This document shows positions 1-8,134 of a DNA stretch of 24,146 bases, piece by piece. The stretch spans positions 1-24,146 of the forward strand of contig CDRNVI010000240.1 of the NCBI GenBank assembly GCA_977017575.1, given 5' to 3'. The position numbers were made by a program, and so were the translations under genes. This stretch comes from Paramoeba atlantica (taxonomy: Eukaryota; Discosea). Under the pieces are notes generated by a model. It did no database searches. It saw only the letters and a list, made by a program, of their open reading frames with translations, and was not told the DNA's origin. How positions within the stretch are numbered: position 1 is the stretch's first letter; every line of letters begins with the position of its first letter.

Positions 1-1952
1 TACACTATGACTGCAAGTTTGCATTCGTCCAGAAATTTTGAGATTGTCCGGAAAAGGAGAATTGGTGGTGGAAACATGTATGGGATCTCGTTGTTCCAAG
101 AATGAAGAAGGGCATTGGTCCCTAGGGACTGATTGTCTGGGATCTTGGTGTAGAACCTCATCGTCTTTGCTGAAAATCGGGATGCAAATAGATCTATCGA
201 TGGGTGAATCTGACGCCGAGCCAGCCATTGATCGAGAAACTCCTTGGATAGGGTCAATTCGTCCTTCTCCTTGAGTCTGGAAAGAATGTTGCTTGATTTG
301 ATCTCCTCCTGGGACACAATCCTTGGGATCTGGATGATCTCGTGGATTTCCATGAATTTGACTGTTTCTGCTGCTGATCGAGAGAGTTCTGGAGTCTTTG
401 CATAAACCTTTCTGATGTAACAAGCCGCAACTACCGAATCGGTTGAGTAGACTGATACTTTCTTTGCAAGATGGAGATGGTATTGGTAAATCTGTAGCGA
501 CCATGTGCGGATTTCCCTCCAATTTGGACTTCTCTGGGCTTCTTCCACTGTCCATAAGCCCGCAATCGCCTCGAACCCTTCGAAACCGTAGCCAATTGGA
601 CCCGCGTCTCCCATTGTTTCTACAAGTGGTCCATTGAAATTCATTGGCATTAAAAGGACGTGATCTCTTTTTCTCCAATGTCGGACTTCCTCTTTGGCTG
701 CATCTGGAAGGACATAAACTGCACCTCGGCCGTTGGCATTTATTGCGTGATTGTTTGCAATTTGGAGTTCCACCAACCAGGCTACCAGGTGGGTGAATAT
801 CTGAGCTGAGTATCGAACTTTCCCGATCAGAGACGCTACATCGCTGGCCCTTGTCTGACTCAGGTTGATCGTCCTGGCGGCCGTTTGCCAATCTTTCTTT
901 TTCTCTAGAGGAAGATCGATTTTCATGGTGACTGTGTTCCAAATGAATCCTCGAAACAGGACTGACTTTGTGAGAGAATGACTGCTCTTGTCTTGGTTTA
1001 TAATAAAACCAAGTGTAGCGAGAAGGTCCACCGCCTTTTGAGCCCGCTGGAAGGCAGTCTCCTTGTTGGGGCCCAATAGGAGTACAAAGTCGTCGACCCA
1101 ATTCACAACTCGAATACCGAAGGAGGCTAGTTTGTTCACAACTGGAGCCATTATCCTTGCCATGATCTGCATTGAGTTGACGAACCCGAATGGGAGAGCC
1201 CTCCATTGCCAGAGGACCCCGTCGATGCGAAAGCGGAAGAATTTCCTGTGAGAGCTTTTGATCAAAGTCGCCCAATAGAATTTGGAAAGATCCAGTTTTA
1301 TCATCCAATCGTTTTTCTGAAACTGAGCTCGGACATCCTTCAGGCTTGGCATTTTGAGATTCATCTTCTTGACTAACAGGTTGAGAGTCTTGACATTTGA
1401 GCATATCCTGCCCTTTTTCACTTCGCAAACAAGGTTGTGGATGACCTCGCCAGACTGACCTTGCTTTTCGAGCGGAACTCTTTCTATAGCGTCGTATGAG
1501 ATGGCCATTTCTAACCATTCGAAGTCTTTTTCGTCTGCACCGGCCCAATCCCATTCTCTTGGCTCGGGCTGCATAGTTGGCTGGGCATATAATTGGATTT
1601 TCACCCCCTGCTGGATGGTCTTCAGTATCCACTTGTCTCTTGTTATGCTCGTCCATGCCCCCAGGAAACGCTTCTTTTGAATCCTTCCTGCCTTCAAGAG
1701 AGGTGACGAGAATCTTAGTTGCGGGAGAGCATCCTGGAACCCCTCTGGCCTCGGCCCCTCCCCCGTTGGCCTCGGCCGGGGACCCCCCCCCGACTCTGGT
1801 TGTGATCGAAAGTAACCGTCTGCTGAAAAGGGGGACTCTGGGTATAGCCAGTTTCGTGGGAGTTGTGTCTTTGTCTGCCATAAGGCTTCCGGTTTCGGCC
1901 ATTCCCCCGAGCACCTCTTTTCGAAAAGGCCGTAACGCCTGTAACTATCGCT
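1..1952 (-). CDS. Pol polyprotein: reverse transcriptase and RNase H of a DIRS-like element, 3' end outside window
   Basis: The frame is open from just after a TGA at 1953-1955 to base 1, about 650 codons, with no internal stop. Recognisable segments in order are a PLLKAGRI stretch near 1690, KLDLSKFYWA near 1290, LPFGFVNSM near 1185, and the RT catalytic motif NWVDDFVLLLG near 1085 with the two metal-binding aspartates. LGFIINQDKS follows near 1005. RNase H follows: GDAGPIGYG near 600 (consensus DAS..GWG), NWREIRTW near 510 and STDSVVAA near 435. IDLFAS lies near 190. The product would copy element RNA into DNA and degrade the RNA strand. The first part overlaps the gag ORF in the -1 frame. 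No ATG is present before the RT region, so synthesis probably uses -1 frameshifting; the start given is the open-frame limit, not a start codon. Confidence 0.85.
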
Positions 1953-2722
1953 TCAGCCAAGGATTTGTTATGATGAAATTCTTCAATCAGTCTTTCCCCT
2001 TCAGCATCAGCGTAAATCTTTTCCTGATGAGTTATCAAATTAGTCTTCATAGCTTTGCGCCCCTGGTTTACAAAAGCAGTATGATGTTTGGACATATTCA
2101 TCAATAACAGTGTAGAGAGACGATTCATCTGGGTTCTGAGCTTCGAAATATCCACTTCACTGCCAGAATCTTCTTCAAACAAAGGTTTGAGCTCGTCAAT
2201 ACAATGGAGCCAGGTGTTGAAGATTCCTTTGTCGGCCTGCATAGCCACTTTCGCAGCCTCAGCATTAGCCTTCAGTGAAGGGTCAGCTTTCACCAGGTCC
2301 CAAGTAGCCTCTCGCAATACTGGGACTTGGACCCTCGAGAGCGATTTCTTTTCGATAGTAGACTTTTCTGAGTCTGAATACATTACCTCCCAAGGGCCAT
2401 GTGGGAGGTCACGTTCGCCACCACCGACCTCGTCAAGAAAAGTGTCGGGGTTAAGCGTCGAAATCGTCTTGCCCCATTTTCGTTCGAAATCAGGGTTGTC
2501 TCTCTTTTCAATAACTTGTATTATTTGAGGTTCTCTTTCCCTCTCTTCTCTCTGTTCGTCTTCTTTCGCTTCTCTCTCTTTTCTCGCGCGAGTTTCTGAC
2601 TCTTGGGCGTTTTTCAACTCGGTGATTGTACGGGTAACTTCCAACAGAGAACTTTGTAACTGTTTCATCGATTCCATCTGATCTTGAGATGATTTTCCTC
2701 CCTTCTTTTTAGTTGCTGCCAT
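1715..2722 (-). CDS. Gag-like ORF1 of the DIRS-like element
   Basis: The ORF encodes about 335 residues from the ATG at 2722, which begins MAATKKKGGKSSQ. An in-frame ATG at 2797 would add 25 mostly hydrophobic residues and is a less likely start. A lysine-rich N-terminus is followed by a coiled-coil-like, strongly charged stretch (about residues 20-75). The central region is helical and ends near the residues EEFHHNKSLAEA. The C-terminus is rich in Arg, Gly and Asn (GRGQRGRGRGQ), a likely nucleic-acid-binding tail. No CCHC zinc knuckle is present, as is usual in DIRS-type gag proteins. The last 238 bases overlap pol. The assignment rests on position before RT and on general resemblance. The expected role is packaging of element RNA. 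Confidence 0.7.
   Translation of the reverse strand: MAATKKKGGKSSQDQMESMKQLQSSLLEVTRTITELKNAQESETRARKEREAKEDEQREEREREPQIIQVIEKRDNPDFERKWGKTISTLNPDTFLDEVGGGERDLPHGPWEVMYSDSEKSTIEKKSLSRVQVPVLREATWDLVKADPSLKANAEAAKVAMQADKGIFNTWLHCIDELKPLFEEDSGSEVDISKLRTQMNRLSTLLLMNMSKHHTAFVNQGRKAMKTNLITHQEKIYADAEGERLIEEFHHNKSLAEAIVTGVTAFSKRGARGNGRNRKPYGRQRHNSHETGYTQSPPFQQTVTFDHNQSRGGVPGRGQRGRGRGQRGSRMLSRN
1783..1791 (-). promoter_or_regulatory. G9 tract in the gag-pol overlap, candidate -1 frameshift site
   Basis: On the coding (minus) strand nine G residues lie where both frames are open. The gag frame reads CGG GGG GGG GTC and the pol frame reads TCG GGG GGG GGT, exactly one base back. A ribosome slipping -1 on the G run, or a polymerase slipping there, would join gag to RT. 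A GC-rich stretch follows that could form structure. This is inferred from frame geometry only. Confidence 0.45.
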
Positions 2723-2797
2723 CCTGAGAAAAATGTGAGCGAACTCTTCTACAACTTTCAGAAACAAGAGAAAGAAAAAGATACTGAATGGTTTCAC

Positions 2798-3451
2798 GCT
2801 GTTTTATTTGGAGATTTTATGAACTTGATTCAGTGCCAATATTTATACTTAAATCCATCAATGTCACACTGAAGGTATCTTCCAAATAAAACAGTCTTAA
2901 TATGGCAATTCTTGTTCTTTTTTGTTTTGTGAAAAGGAGGAAGAGAGAAGAGAGAGAGAGAAAGAGAGAGAGACTTTGTTCAGTAAAAGTTTGTGTTTGG
3001 GTTGTTGAATTCAAGGGATCTCCTCTTTTTCCTTTGGTTTTTTTTTTGACTTTTCATGGTTTGTTTCTTTTGTTTCTTTTGTTTCTTTTGTTTCTTTTGT
3101 TTCTTTTGTTTTTCTTTCTTTCCTTTCCTTTTTTTTTGTCTTTTTGGATTTTTGTCTCAACCTTCCAAAGATTGTTCTGAGGTTTTCTTTCTTTTTTTGT
3201 CATTTCAAACTTTTCAAACTGCTGTTTTTAATTTTTTCTCTTTTTGAATGTATTTTGGTGACCCCCCAAAAAATCATATTTGAAGTGGAGACAAGAAAGA
3301 AAAGAGAGAGAGAGGTGGGGAAAAAAAAAAGGATTGTTGCCTTTTCAAAAAGTAATTGTTAGATTCAATAAAAATCAATTTATTATTTTAAAGAGCAAGT
3401 GAGTGGGTGATGTTCCCGCCCCCCCCACTCCTCTTTTTTTGTTGTTTAAAA
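2798..3451. other. Low-complexity AT-rich intergenic region
   Basis: This stretch lies between the retrotransposon and the decayed gene. It holds A-rich and T-rich runs, a GA-rich patch (2936-2975), a perfect 9-bp tandem repeat, short GA tracts near 3290-3320, and a C run near 3419-3426. No coding region is supported. Translated frames are Phe/Ser/Leu-rich products of the T/C tracts. Confidence 0.7.
3064..3108. repeat. Tandem repeat (TTTCTTTTG)5
   Basis: Five perfect 9-bp units (TTTCTTTTG) are followed by T-rich sequence. Confidence 0.95.
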
Positions 3452-4335
3452 TCAAATTGTTTTGTTGAGAGAAATAAGAATAAAAATTTTATTTGTGACC
3501 CCACAGAGTGGCACAAAGAACGCACTCAAATTCAAAGGCTTGTTGTGTTTCTCCTTGTCTTCTTCAGAGTTATTGAGCACTTCAGCCACATTGAACATTG
3601 TATTGAGAGCCTGTATCAGTTCAAAGCCTTAACCTTCTCACACAGGCTTGGTAAACTTGATTGGGGATTCTTGGCGCTTTGTGGACAAGTCACATTATTG
3701 GTAAAACAGGATTCCAGAAGGAAGTTGGAAATCACAAGGGACCAATTCCCACCACATTTCCCCAAATCCAAAAATTTCGCTTTGTATCAAATTTCGAATC
3801 CCTCATGCCATCCAAAACGTCTTCCTCCTCTTCAAGTTGCCCCAAGTGCTTGTCGAAAACCATCTAGGATAAAGAGGGGGTCCACAGTGCCTCAGTCACC
3901 ATCTCCCAACTAATTGAATCCAGCAAGGTAATATGGAGCTTCAGATCATCTCCAAGTTCCTTCACATTTGACCCAATAACTCTCCACTCAAAGTGTTGGT
4001 AATCACTCTGAAGTTCTTCAAAGCTTGGAGCTTCCTCCTTTCCTTTTCCATGGATATATGAGGCCTCTTTTCTGATACCAAAATTCAAAGGAAACAAGTT
4101 TGGGATTGACACAATGTAAAACACCAACCAGACACAGACTGTTTGGGGGGGGGGGTCAGGGTTTCCAAAACACCCTGCACCTTTATTGCTCTCCAAATTG
4201 TCCTGTGCAAGGATGTCAAAAAACCAGATTGAGGAATTTTGTTGTACACAGCCACACACTCTTTGAGGATTATTTGAGAGACCACAGAATAGATGCTCAT
4301 TGTTCACTGTAATGAAATAATCGACAATTTTCTTT
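3452..4335 (-). pseudogene. Downstream half of a decayed protein-coding region, function unknown
   Basis: Several protein-like segments follow each other on the minus strand in changing frames. The segment 4335-3865 reads through ordinary mixed-composition residues (for example FEELQSDYQHFEW near 4030-4000), ends at an in-frame TAG, and is continued in the same frame by MVFDKHLGQLEEEEDVLDGM. After further frame shifts come a segment ending in KVKALN (stop at 3617-3619) and one containing MFNVAEVLNNSEEDK down to about 3452. A G10 run at 4145-4154 is one probable site of length change. I do not recognise the protein. The first codons continue the frame of the 5444-6283 segment once the intervening transposon is removed, so both are probably one gene. 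Real introns could explain some but not all breaks. Confidence 0.5.
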
Positions 4336-4384
4336 GGGAGATAGTCCCCTAATTTAGAGAGCTAAATAAAATGAGTTGTACTCT
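4336..4384 (+). repeat. Left terminal inverted repeat of the DDE_4 transposon
   Basis: It starts GGGAGATAGTCCCCTAATTT and ends GTTGTACTCT. It matches the reverse complement of 5394-5443 along its length with a few mismatches and one small length difference. The transposase start codon candidate (ATG 4371) lies inside it. Confidence 0.85.
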
Positions 4385-5371
4385 TTCACCAATGGTGGGG
4401 GTTGAAGGGTTGAGAAAGAAAGATATCATATTTGCTGTGAAAGAGAAGCTGGGAGAAGAGACTTTGAAGGAGATTCTAAATTTTTTGGAATCTCAAAAAC
4501 CAAAGCTTTGGAGTGAACAGAGACCTTCTGGTTTTGCTGTGTCTGTGTATCATCTTGTAATGTACAAGGATCTATTTGCGGTTGGGATGGGCAAACTCCG
4601 AAAAAAGGTGCACGATTGGCTCCCAATGGACCAAAAAGCAATCCAACACAACAGTTCAAGTTGTTCGCTTCGAGTTGCTAAAGTGGGCATAAACAATCTT
4701 GGTCCCAAGCACCCTTTCTTTCATTTGTGGAAATGGCCCAAAGAACTGAACGACCACCACCATGCCAATTTGACTGTTTATGGATGGATTCATCTGATTT
4801 TAAAATTAAAGGGCCCAACAGACAGTTCGCAAGAAGTGGAGGGCAAAATGGTACTCACACAAACTTAAAGCTCCTGGTTGGTGGTGGGTGACACTTCACA
4901 ATGCAAAAGGTGGGGCTGAATGGGTTAGTGGGATCCATTCACCAAAAGATTATGATGGAGATATCACTATTTTTTATGCGAATCGACTTGATGACCTCTT
5001 TTCTGGGACCACACATCATTGCAGACAACCACTTTCGAGCAGCAACAAAATTTTTCGATAAGTTGGTGTTGGTCACAAACAAGTCAAACGCTGGAAGGCC
5101 TCGAATAATCCGTGGAAAGAGAGTTCCCCATTCATTGAGTGCTGAGGATCAAGAGAAAAATGAAGCAATTGCATTTGTAAGAGGAAAAGTTGAGTCACCG
5201 TATGGTTGGTGTAAACAGACTTTTGCTGCTCTCTCTTGCCCCTTCTATGAAGATAAAGACCAACATAATTGTTTGATCAACTTTGCTCTGGCTTGTCATA
5301 AAAAATTAGTTAATTCTTATTGTCCCTCTCCAGTTATTTTTGATTGCCCAAGTCAATCACCAAAAAGGTGA
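4371..5371 (+). pseudogene. DDE_4 (Harbinger/IS5-type) transposase, frameshifted
   Basis: Conserved transposase segments lie in order but in different frames. An N-terminal part from ATG 4371 contains a helix-turn-helix-like stretch (YKDLFAVGMGKLRKKV). Next comes DSSDFKIKGP (4787-4816) with the first catalytic Asp position (consensus DGT/DSSD). SHKLKAPGWWW and YDGDITIFYANRL follow in a second frame (4846 to about 5010). IIADNHF, with the second Asp at 5024-5026, and VESPYGWCK, with the catalytic Glu at 5192-5194, are in a third segment that ends at 5371. The last two acidic residues are 56 codons apart. At least two, and probably three, frame breaks prevent a full product. In an intact copy the enzyme would cut and rejoin the element ends at the inverted repeats. 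Confidence 0.8.
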
Positions 5372-5393
5372 CTTTTCCGACTCTCCACTTCAG

Positions 5394-5443
5394 AGAGTAC
5401 AAGTCATTTATTTTAGACCCCTAAAAAAAGGGGACTGTCTCCC
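5394..5443 (-). repeat. Right terminal inverted repeat of the DDE_4 transposon
   Basis: Read on the minus strand it starts GGGAGACAGTCCCCTTTTTT and ends CTTGTACTCT, matching the left end. The outermost 14 bases differ at one position between the two ends. Confidence 0.85.
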
Positions 5444-6283
5444 TTTGGAATTTCCACAATCAACAAAGGTGGTAGCAGTTTGGTGCGCAAACCTTCTTCT
5501 TTTCTTGAATGGTGGCTTTGCTTCAAAGTGGTTGCAACAGACTGCCCCATCACTTTCACACAATCCTCTTCTCTGACTCCTCTGTAGACTTCTTCCTCAA
5601 TTGAGCTCTTGCTATCTCCTCTCTCCTGACAACAGTTGGTGGAGATTTAAAATCCAAAGGTGAAAGGTTGAGTTTCTGGTGAGCAACATTTTGTAATTAC
5701 AACACACACATCCTCAAGGAATACATTGTTATGAGCGCAATCAATGTTTTAAGCAATTGGTCGGATTGAGTCTTATCTTCCTTGGCACCTGGGATGGCTC
5801 TCATGATATGTAGGATGTTGGACATTGCCTGAAGATGCTCCTCAGTCGCAACTGCTCCCAGCCTTCAGTTCACCATCCTTCTGTATGTACTGCCAGATGT
5901 CTGTTGGGATTTTGGGCACCATTTTTTCCCCAGGGATTTTTGCCAGGTTTTCAACTGCTCTTGAATATCCTCATGCATGAAAGCAACCTCACACAAATTT
6001 CCACCTGTTATTCATCAAGTTCTTTGATCATTCCTGCTGGTGTTACATCATCATGAATCAGCCAAGAAACCGGTTTGTAGAGCTCCCTTGTCTTGTTGTC
6101 AAACAGAGTGATATTCTGCTTTGGCTCATCAGTTTTTGAAATTTGAGTCTTTAAACCTTCAATTGTAGTCTGATGTGTTCCTTGAGTGTTGCATCCTGGG
6201 CTGCCAATTGTTTTTGTTGAAGATGGGGTATCTGGGTGAGATCATATCTTCTCTGCTCTGAGTTCCACCATTACATGATTTCA
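5444..6283 (-). pseudogene. Upstream half of a decayed protein-coding region, function unknown
   Basis: The segment begins after a TTTTTACAG that looks like a 3' splice site (about 6290). A coiled-coil-like stretch (LQQKQLAAQDATLKE, near 6220-6175) is followed after a frame break by TIEGLKTQISK and KTRELYKPVSWLIHDD (near 6080). Another break near 6005 leads to CEVAFMHEDIQEQLKTW, then VPKIPTDIWQYIQKDGEL, then EEHLQAMSNILHIMRAIPG (near 5830-5780). An in-frame TAA at about 5649-5647 interrupts a frame that continues to VEIPK, directly at the transposon edge. I do not recognise a family. At least four breaks are visible. Since the neighbouring retrotransposon ORFs and RNA genes are intact, sequencing error is a less likely cause than decay. 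Confidence 0.5.
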
Positions 6284-6460
6284 AACCTGTAAAAATTGAA
6301 AAAAGAAAATGGATGAAGATTGTGTTGCTGTGTTTTCATTGACTTGTACTTTTCACTGAACCTGATGAATTTCATAACTTTTCTCAATGTTAAAAATCAA
6401 AAACAAGTCAATAAACTCCACCCTGATTCAAAAAAAAAATCAAAAGACAAAAAAAAAAAG

Positions 6461-6533
6461 TGCTCCCGGTGAGGATCGAACTCACGACCTTCAGATTATG
6501 AGACTGACGCTCTACCGACTGAGCCACGGAAGC
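6461..6533 (-). tRNA. tRNA-Met (CAT), elongator type
   Basis: A full cloverleaf of 73 bases including the discriminator A. The acceptor GCTTCCG pairs with CGGGAGC with one G-U, and the D stem is GCTC/GAGC. The anticodon arm is TCAGT-CTCATAA-TCTGA with anticodon CAT, and the T arm is GTGAG-TTCGATC-CTCAC. The stretch around the anticodon matches eukaryotic elongator tRNA-Met (TCAGTCTCATAATCTGA); an initiator would have other features. A run of T on the coding strand follows directly, a Pol III terminator. There is no intron. Confidence 0.95.
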
Positions 6534-7025
6534 CAATGTCCATGTTCAGACTCTGTTTTTTTGTGAAGTCATCAAACTCAGAAAAGCCATCATATCATCA
6601 CTGGTTTCTATGATAACCTATGTGCTTTTAACACAGGCTCTTGAAATAAAATGCTCTTCAACATTCTCAAATTGCTTGAACAATTCCTGAAGTGGTTTTG
6701 CCTGATGATGACAGGACTGTAAACCACCTTTTGAGCCCTAATCTTTAGTAGAGGAATGGAGCTGTAATTTTTCAAGATCCAGCAACAAGATACTGACTTA
6801 GCAAGGGGAAACCATTACAAAATGCCATCCCTGAGCACAACCAACCCATGCAATGCTCTACAACAGAAAAGTTTGGAACTTTGGAAGTTTGACAAAAAAG
6901 TTGGCCCCTTCCTATCAACAGCAGTGTCATCATCTTCATATTGTTTGATTCCCCAACCAAAAGTTTTTGTGTTCTCCCACCAGAGCACTTCAAAGTCCCT
7001 TTTCCAAATTGCAAGTATAAAGAGG
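6534..7025. other. Intergenic region without recognised gene
   Basis: Mixed-complexity sequence between tRNA-Met and a tRNA-Thr-like remnant. Short open frames exist on both strands (for example 6772-7014 minus and 6822-7097 plus), but none is supported by composition, motifs or start context. It may contain further decayed coding sequence. Confidence 0.4.
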
Positions 7026-7088
7026 AGCAAGTTTGACTTTCAGATTCTCCACCTTACTAGGGTGGTGCTCTGCCAGCTATGGAACCAC
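7026..7088 (-). pseudogene. tRNA-Thr (AGT)-like remnant, 3' part lost
   Basis: On the minus strand a 5' acceptor-like GTGGTTCC leads into TAGCTGGCAGAGC, a D arm with a shortened loop and a good A-box. A perfect 5-bp anticodon stem CCACC/GGTGG follows, with loop CTAGTAA (anticodon AGT, plus-strand 7056-7058). This closely resembles eukaryotic tRNA-Thr(AGT) in the anticodon arm. The T arm is unrecognisable (AGTCAAACT in place of a normal B-box) and no 3' acceptor strand pairs with the 5' end, so the gene is dead. Confidence 0.6.
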
Positions 7089-7114
7089 TTGTTTTAAAAA
7101 AAAGATTTTTTTTT

Positions 7115-7142
7115 AGTGGCCACTGGGACTTGATCAGTTCAC
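7115..7142 (-). pseudogene. tRNA 3'-end fragment (T arm and acceptor)
   Basis: The minus strand reads GAACTGATCAAGTCCCAGTG and on to GCCACT, then A and T runs. GATCAAGTC fits the tRNA B-box (GWTCRANNC), and the layout copies the 3' ends of the intact neighbouring tRNAs. No matching 5' half is present, so it is a fragment. Confidence 0.4.
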
Positions 7143-7357
7143 AATTGAAAGAAGAGCTGAAAGAAAAGATAAATCAAAAAAATCAAAAAAAACTTTATCA
7201 ACTTTAAAAAATTAAGAAAACATAAAAAACAAAAACAAATCAAATCCAATTTGAAAGAGAAGATCAAGGCACAGCAAGAGAATACAACTTGTCTTGAATA
7301 ATTGACAAATACTGGTTGTGATTGGACAAAACTTTATCAATTGAGAATCTCAAAAGA

Positions 7358-7652
7358 CTGATAGAAAGAAAAAAAAGAATTGCAACAAAGAAGAAGGAAA
7401 AAAAAAAGAAATAAGAGAGGGGGAAAAAGAAAGAAGAAAAGAAAGATTAGAGAAAAAGAAAGGAAAGAAAAGGGAAAGGGAAGGGAAAAGGGAAAGGGAA
7501 AGGGAAAGGGAAAGGGAAAGGGAAAGGGAAAGGGAAAAGGAAAGGAAAAAGGAAAGGAAAAAGGAAAGGAAAAAGGAAAGGAAAAAGAAAAAAAGGGGAA
7601 AAAAAAAAAAAGGGAAAAAAAAAAAGGGAAAAAAAAAAAAAAGAAATGAAAA
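7358..7652. repeat. Purine-only simple-sequence block with (GGGAAA)n and a 12-bp repeat
   Basis: The plus strand is almost entirely A and G for about 290 bases. It contains eleven GGG runs between 7472 and 7534, the last eight spaced exactly six bases apart (GGGAAA units, 7490-7534). Four units of the 12-mer GGAAAGGAAAAA follow (7539-7586), then poly(A) with GGG interruptions. The block ends just upstream of the tRNA-His terminator side. Open frames here are Lys/Gly/Glu or Phe/Pro repeats and are not genes. Confidence 0.95.
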
Positions 7653-7654
7653 AA

Positions 7655-7726
7655 TGCCACCACCGGGAATCGAACCCAGGTCTCAGGAGCCACAATCCTG
7701 CACTCTGCCAACTAAGCTATGGCAGC
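7655..7726 (-). tRNA. tRNA-His (GTG)
   Basis: A 72-base cloverleaf. The acceptor GCTGCCA pairs with TGGTGGC with two G-U pairs. The anticodon arm is CAGGA-TTGTGGC-TCCTG, anticodon GTG, and the T arm is CTGGG-TTCGATT-CCCGG; the discriminator is A. The base before position 1 is T, so the G-1 that tRNA-His needs must be added after transcription, as in most eukaryotes. T runs follow at the 3' end. There is no intron. Confidence 0.93.
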
Positions 7727-7772
7727 ATATTTGCATATTTTCAAAAAAAGAAAAAAAAATGAAAAAAAAAAA

Positions 7773-7798
7773 CGCTCACTGGGAATTAGGTTCTGGCC
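7773..7798 (-). pseudogene. Possible tRNA 3'-end fragment
   Basis: The minus strand reads AGAACCTAATTCCCAGTGAG followed by CG and a run of T. It resembles a decayed T arm, acceptor strand and Pol III terminator, placed 47 bases downstream of tRNA-His. The B-box is poor, so the assignment is weak. Confidence 0.25.
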
Positions 7799-8063
7799 TG
7801 GATTTTGGGGTGGTATTTGGAATGGCTGTGTTTTTCTCCCAAAAAAAATATCAATAAAAAAGAGACACTGATTAAAAAGGGTGTTACAAATTTTTATGAG
7901 TTTTTCCAAGCTTTTTCCAAAAAAATGATCTTGATACAATTTTTGAATCTCCATTTGAAGCAAGAAAAACCAAAAGGGAACTGATACCAGATATCAAGAG
8001 CTCTTGCAAAGGAGAAGGGGTGGCTGTGAGCCAGGTGACCTTGAAGGGATTTTGAAAAAAAAA

Positions 8064-8134
8064 TGCGCCACCCGGGAATCGAACCCGGCCCGTCCGCTTG
8101 GAAGGCGGACATCCTGCCACTAGACTAGCAGCGC
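8064..8134 (-). tRNA. tRNA-Gly (TCC)
   Basis: A 71-base cloverleaf. The acceptor GCGCTGC pairs with GTGGCGC with G-U pairs. The anticodon arm is TCCGC-CTTCCAA-GCGGA with anticodon TCC, and the T arm is CCGGG-TTCGATT-CCCGG; the discriminator is A. A T run follows on the coding strand. It lies 266 bases downstream of the LSU rRNA end in the same orientation. Confidence 0.95.

Larger units (their letters stand above)
1..2797 (-). mobile_element. DIRS-like (tyrosine-recombinase type) retrotransposon, 5' part, truncated by window edge
   Basis: A gag-like ORF is followed by an overlapping pol ORF with reverse transcriptase and RNase H, both on the minus strand. In DIRS/Ngaro elements RT-RNase H is followed by a tyrosine recombinase rather than an integrase. 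The residues after RNase H, including IDLFAS followed by a W-rich and PPP-rich stretch, resemble what follows RNase H in that group. The recombinase, any methyltransferase domain and the terminal repeats would lie left of base 1, so the subgroup cannot be fixed. Neither ORF shows a stop or frameshift, and the base composition is balanced and complex, unlike the simple-sequence DNA next to it. This suggests a recent, possibly active copy. No terminal repeat could be identified upstream of the gag ORF (2798-2900). Confidence 0.8.
4336..5443 (+). mobile_element. Compact Harbinger-like (DDE_4) DNA transposon, 1.1 kb, decayed
   Basis: The element is bounded by terminal inverted repeats of about 50 bp that begin GGGAGATAGTCCCC on the left and, read inward, GGGAGACAGTCCCC on the right. 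It encloses the remains of a DDE transposase. The flanking bases are TTT on both sides, a possible 3-bp target duplication; PIF/Harbinger elements usually duplicate 3 bp (often TWA) and start with GG. At 1108 bp it is small for an autonomous Harbinger, which normally also carries a Myb-like ORF; none is visible. It is inserted into a minus-strand reading frame that resumes on the other side. Confidence 0.8.

Noticed and set aside
1577..2599. Plus-strand frames of up to 176 codons opposite the retrotransposon ORFs
   Set aside because: Antisense shadows of the gag-like and pol coding sequence, which has recognisable motifs.
7370..7652. CRISPR-like array
   Set aside because: Units are contiguous 6- and 12-mers without spacers, in a eukaryotic context.
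7337..7711. Frames of about 90-125 codons over the (GGGAAA)n block
   Set aside because: Low-complexity products (Lys/Gly or Phe/Pro) overlapping a tRNA-His gene; explained by the repeat.
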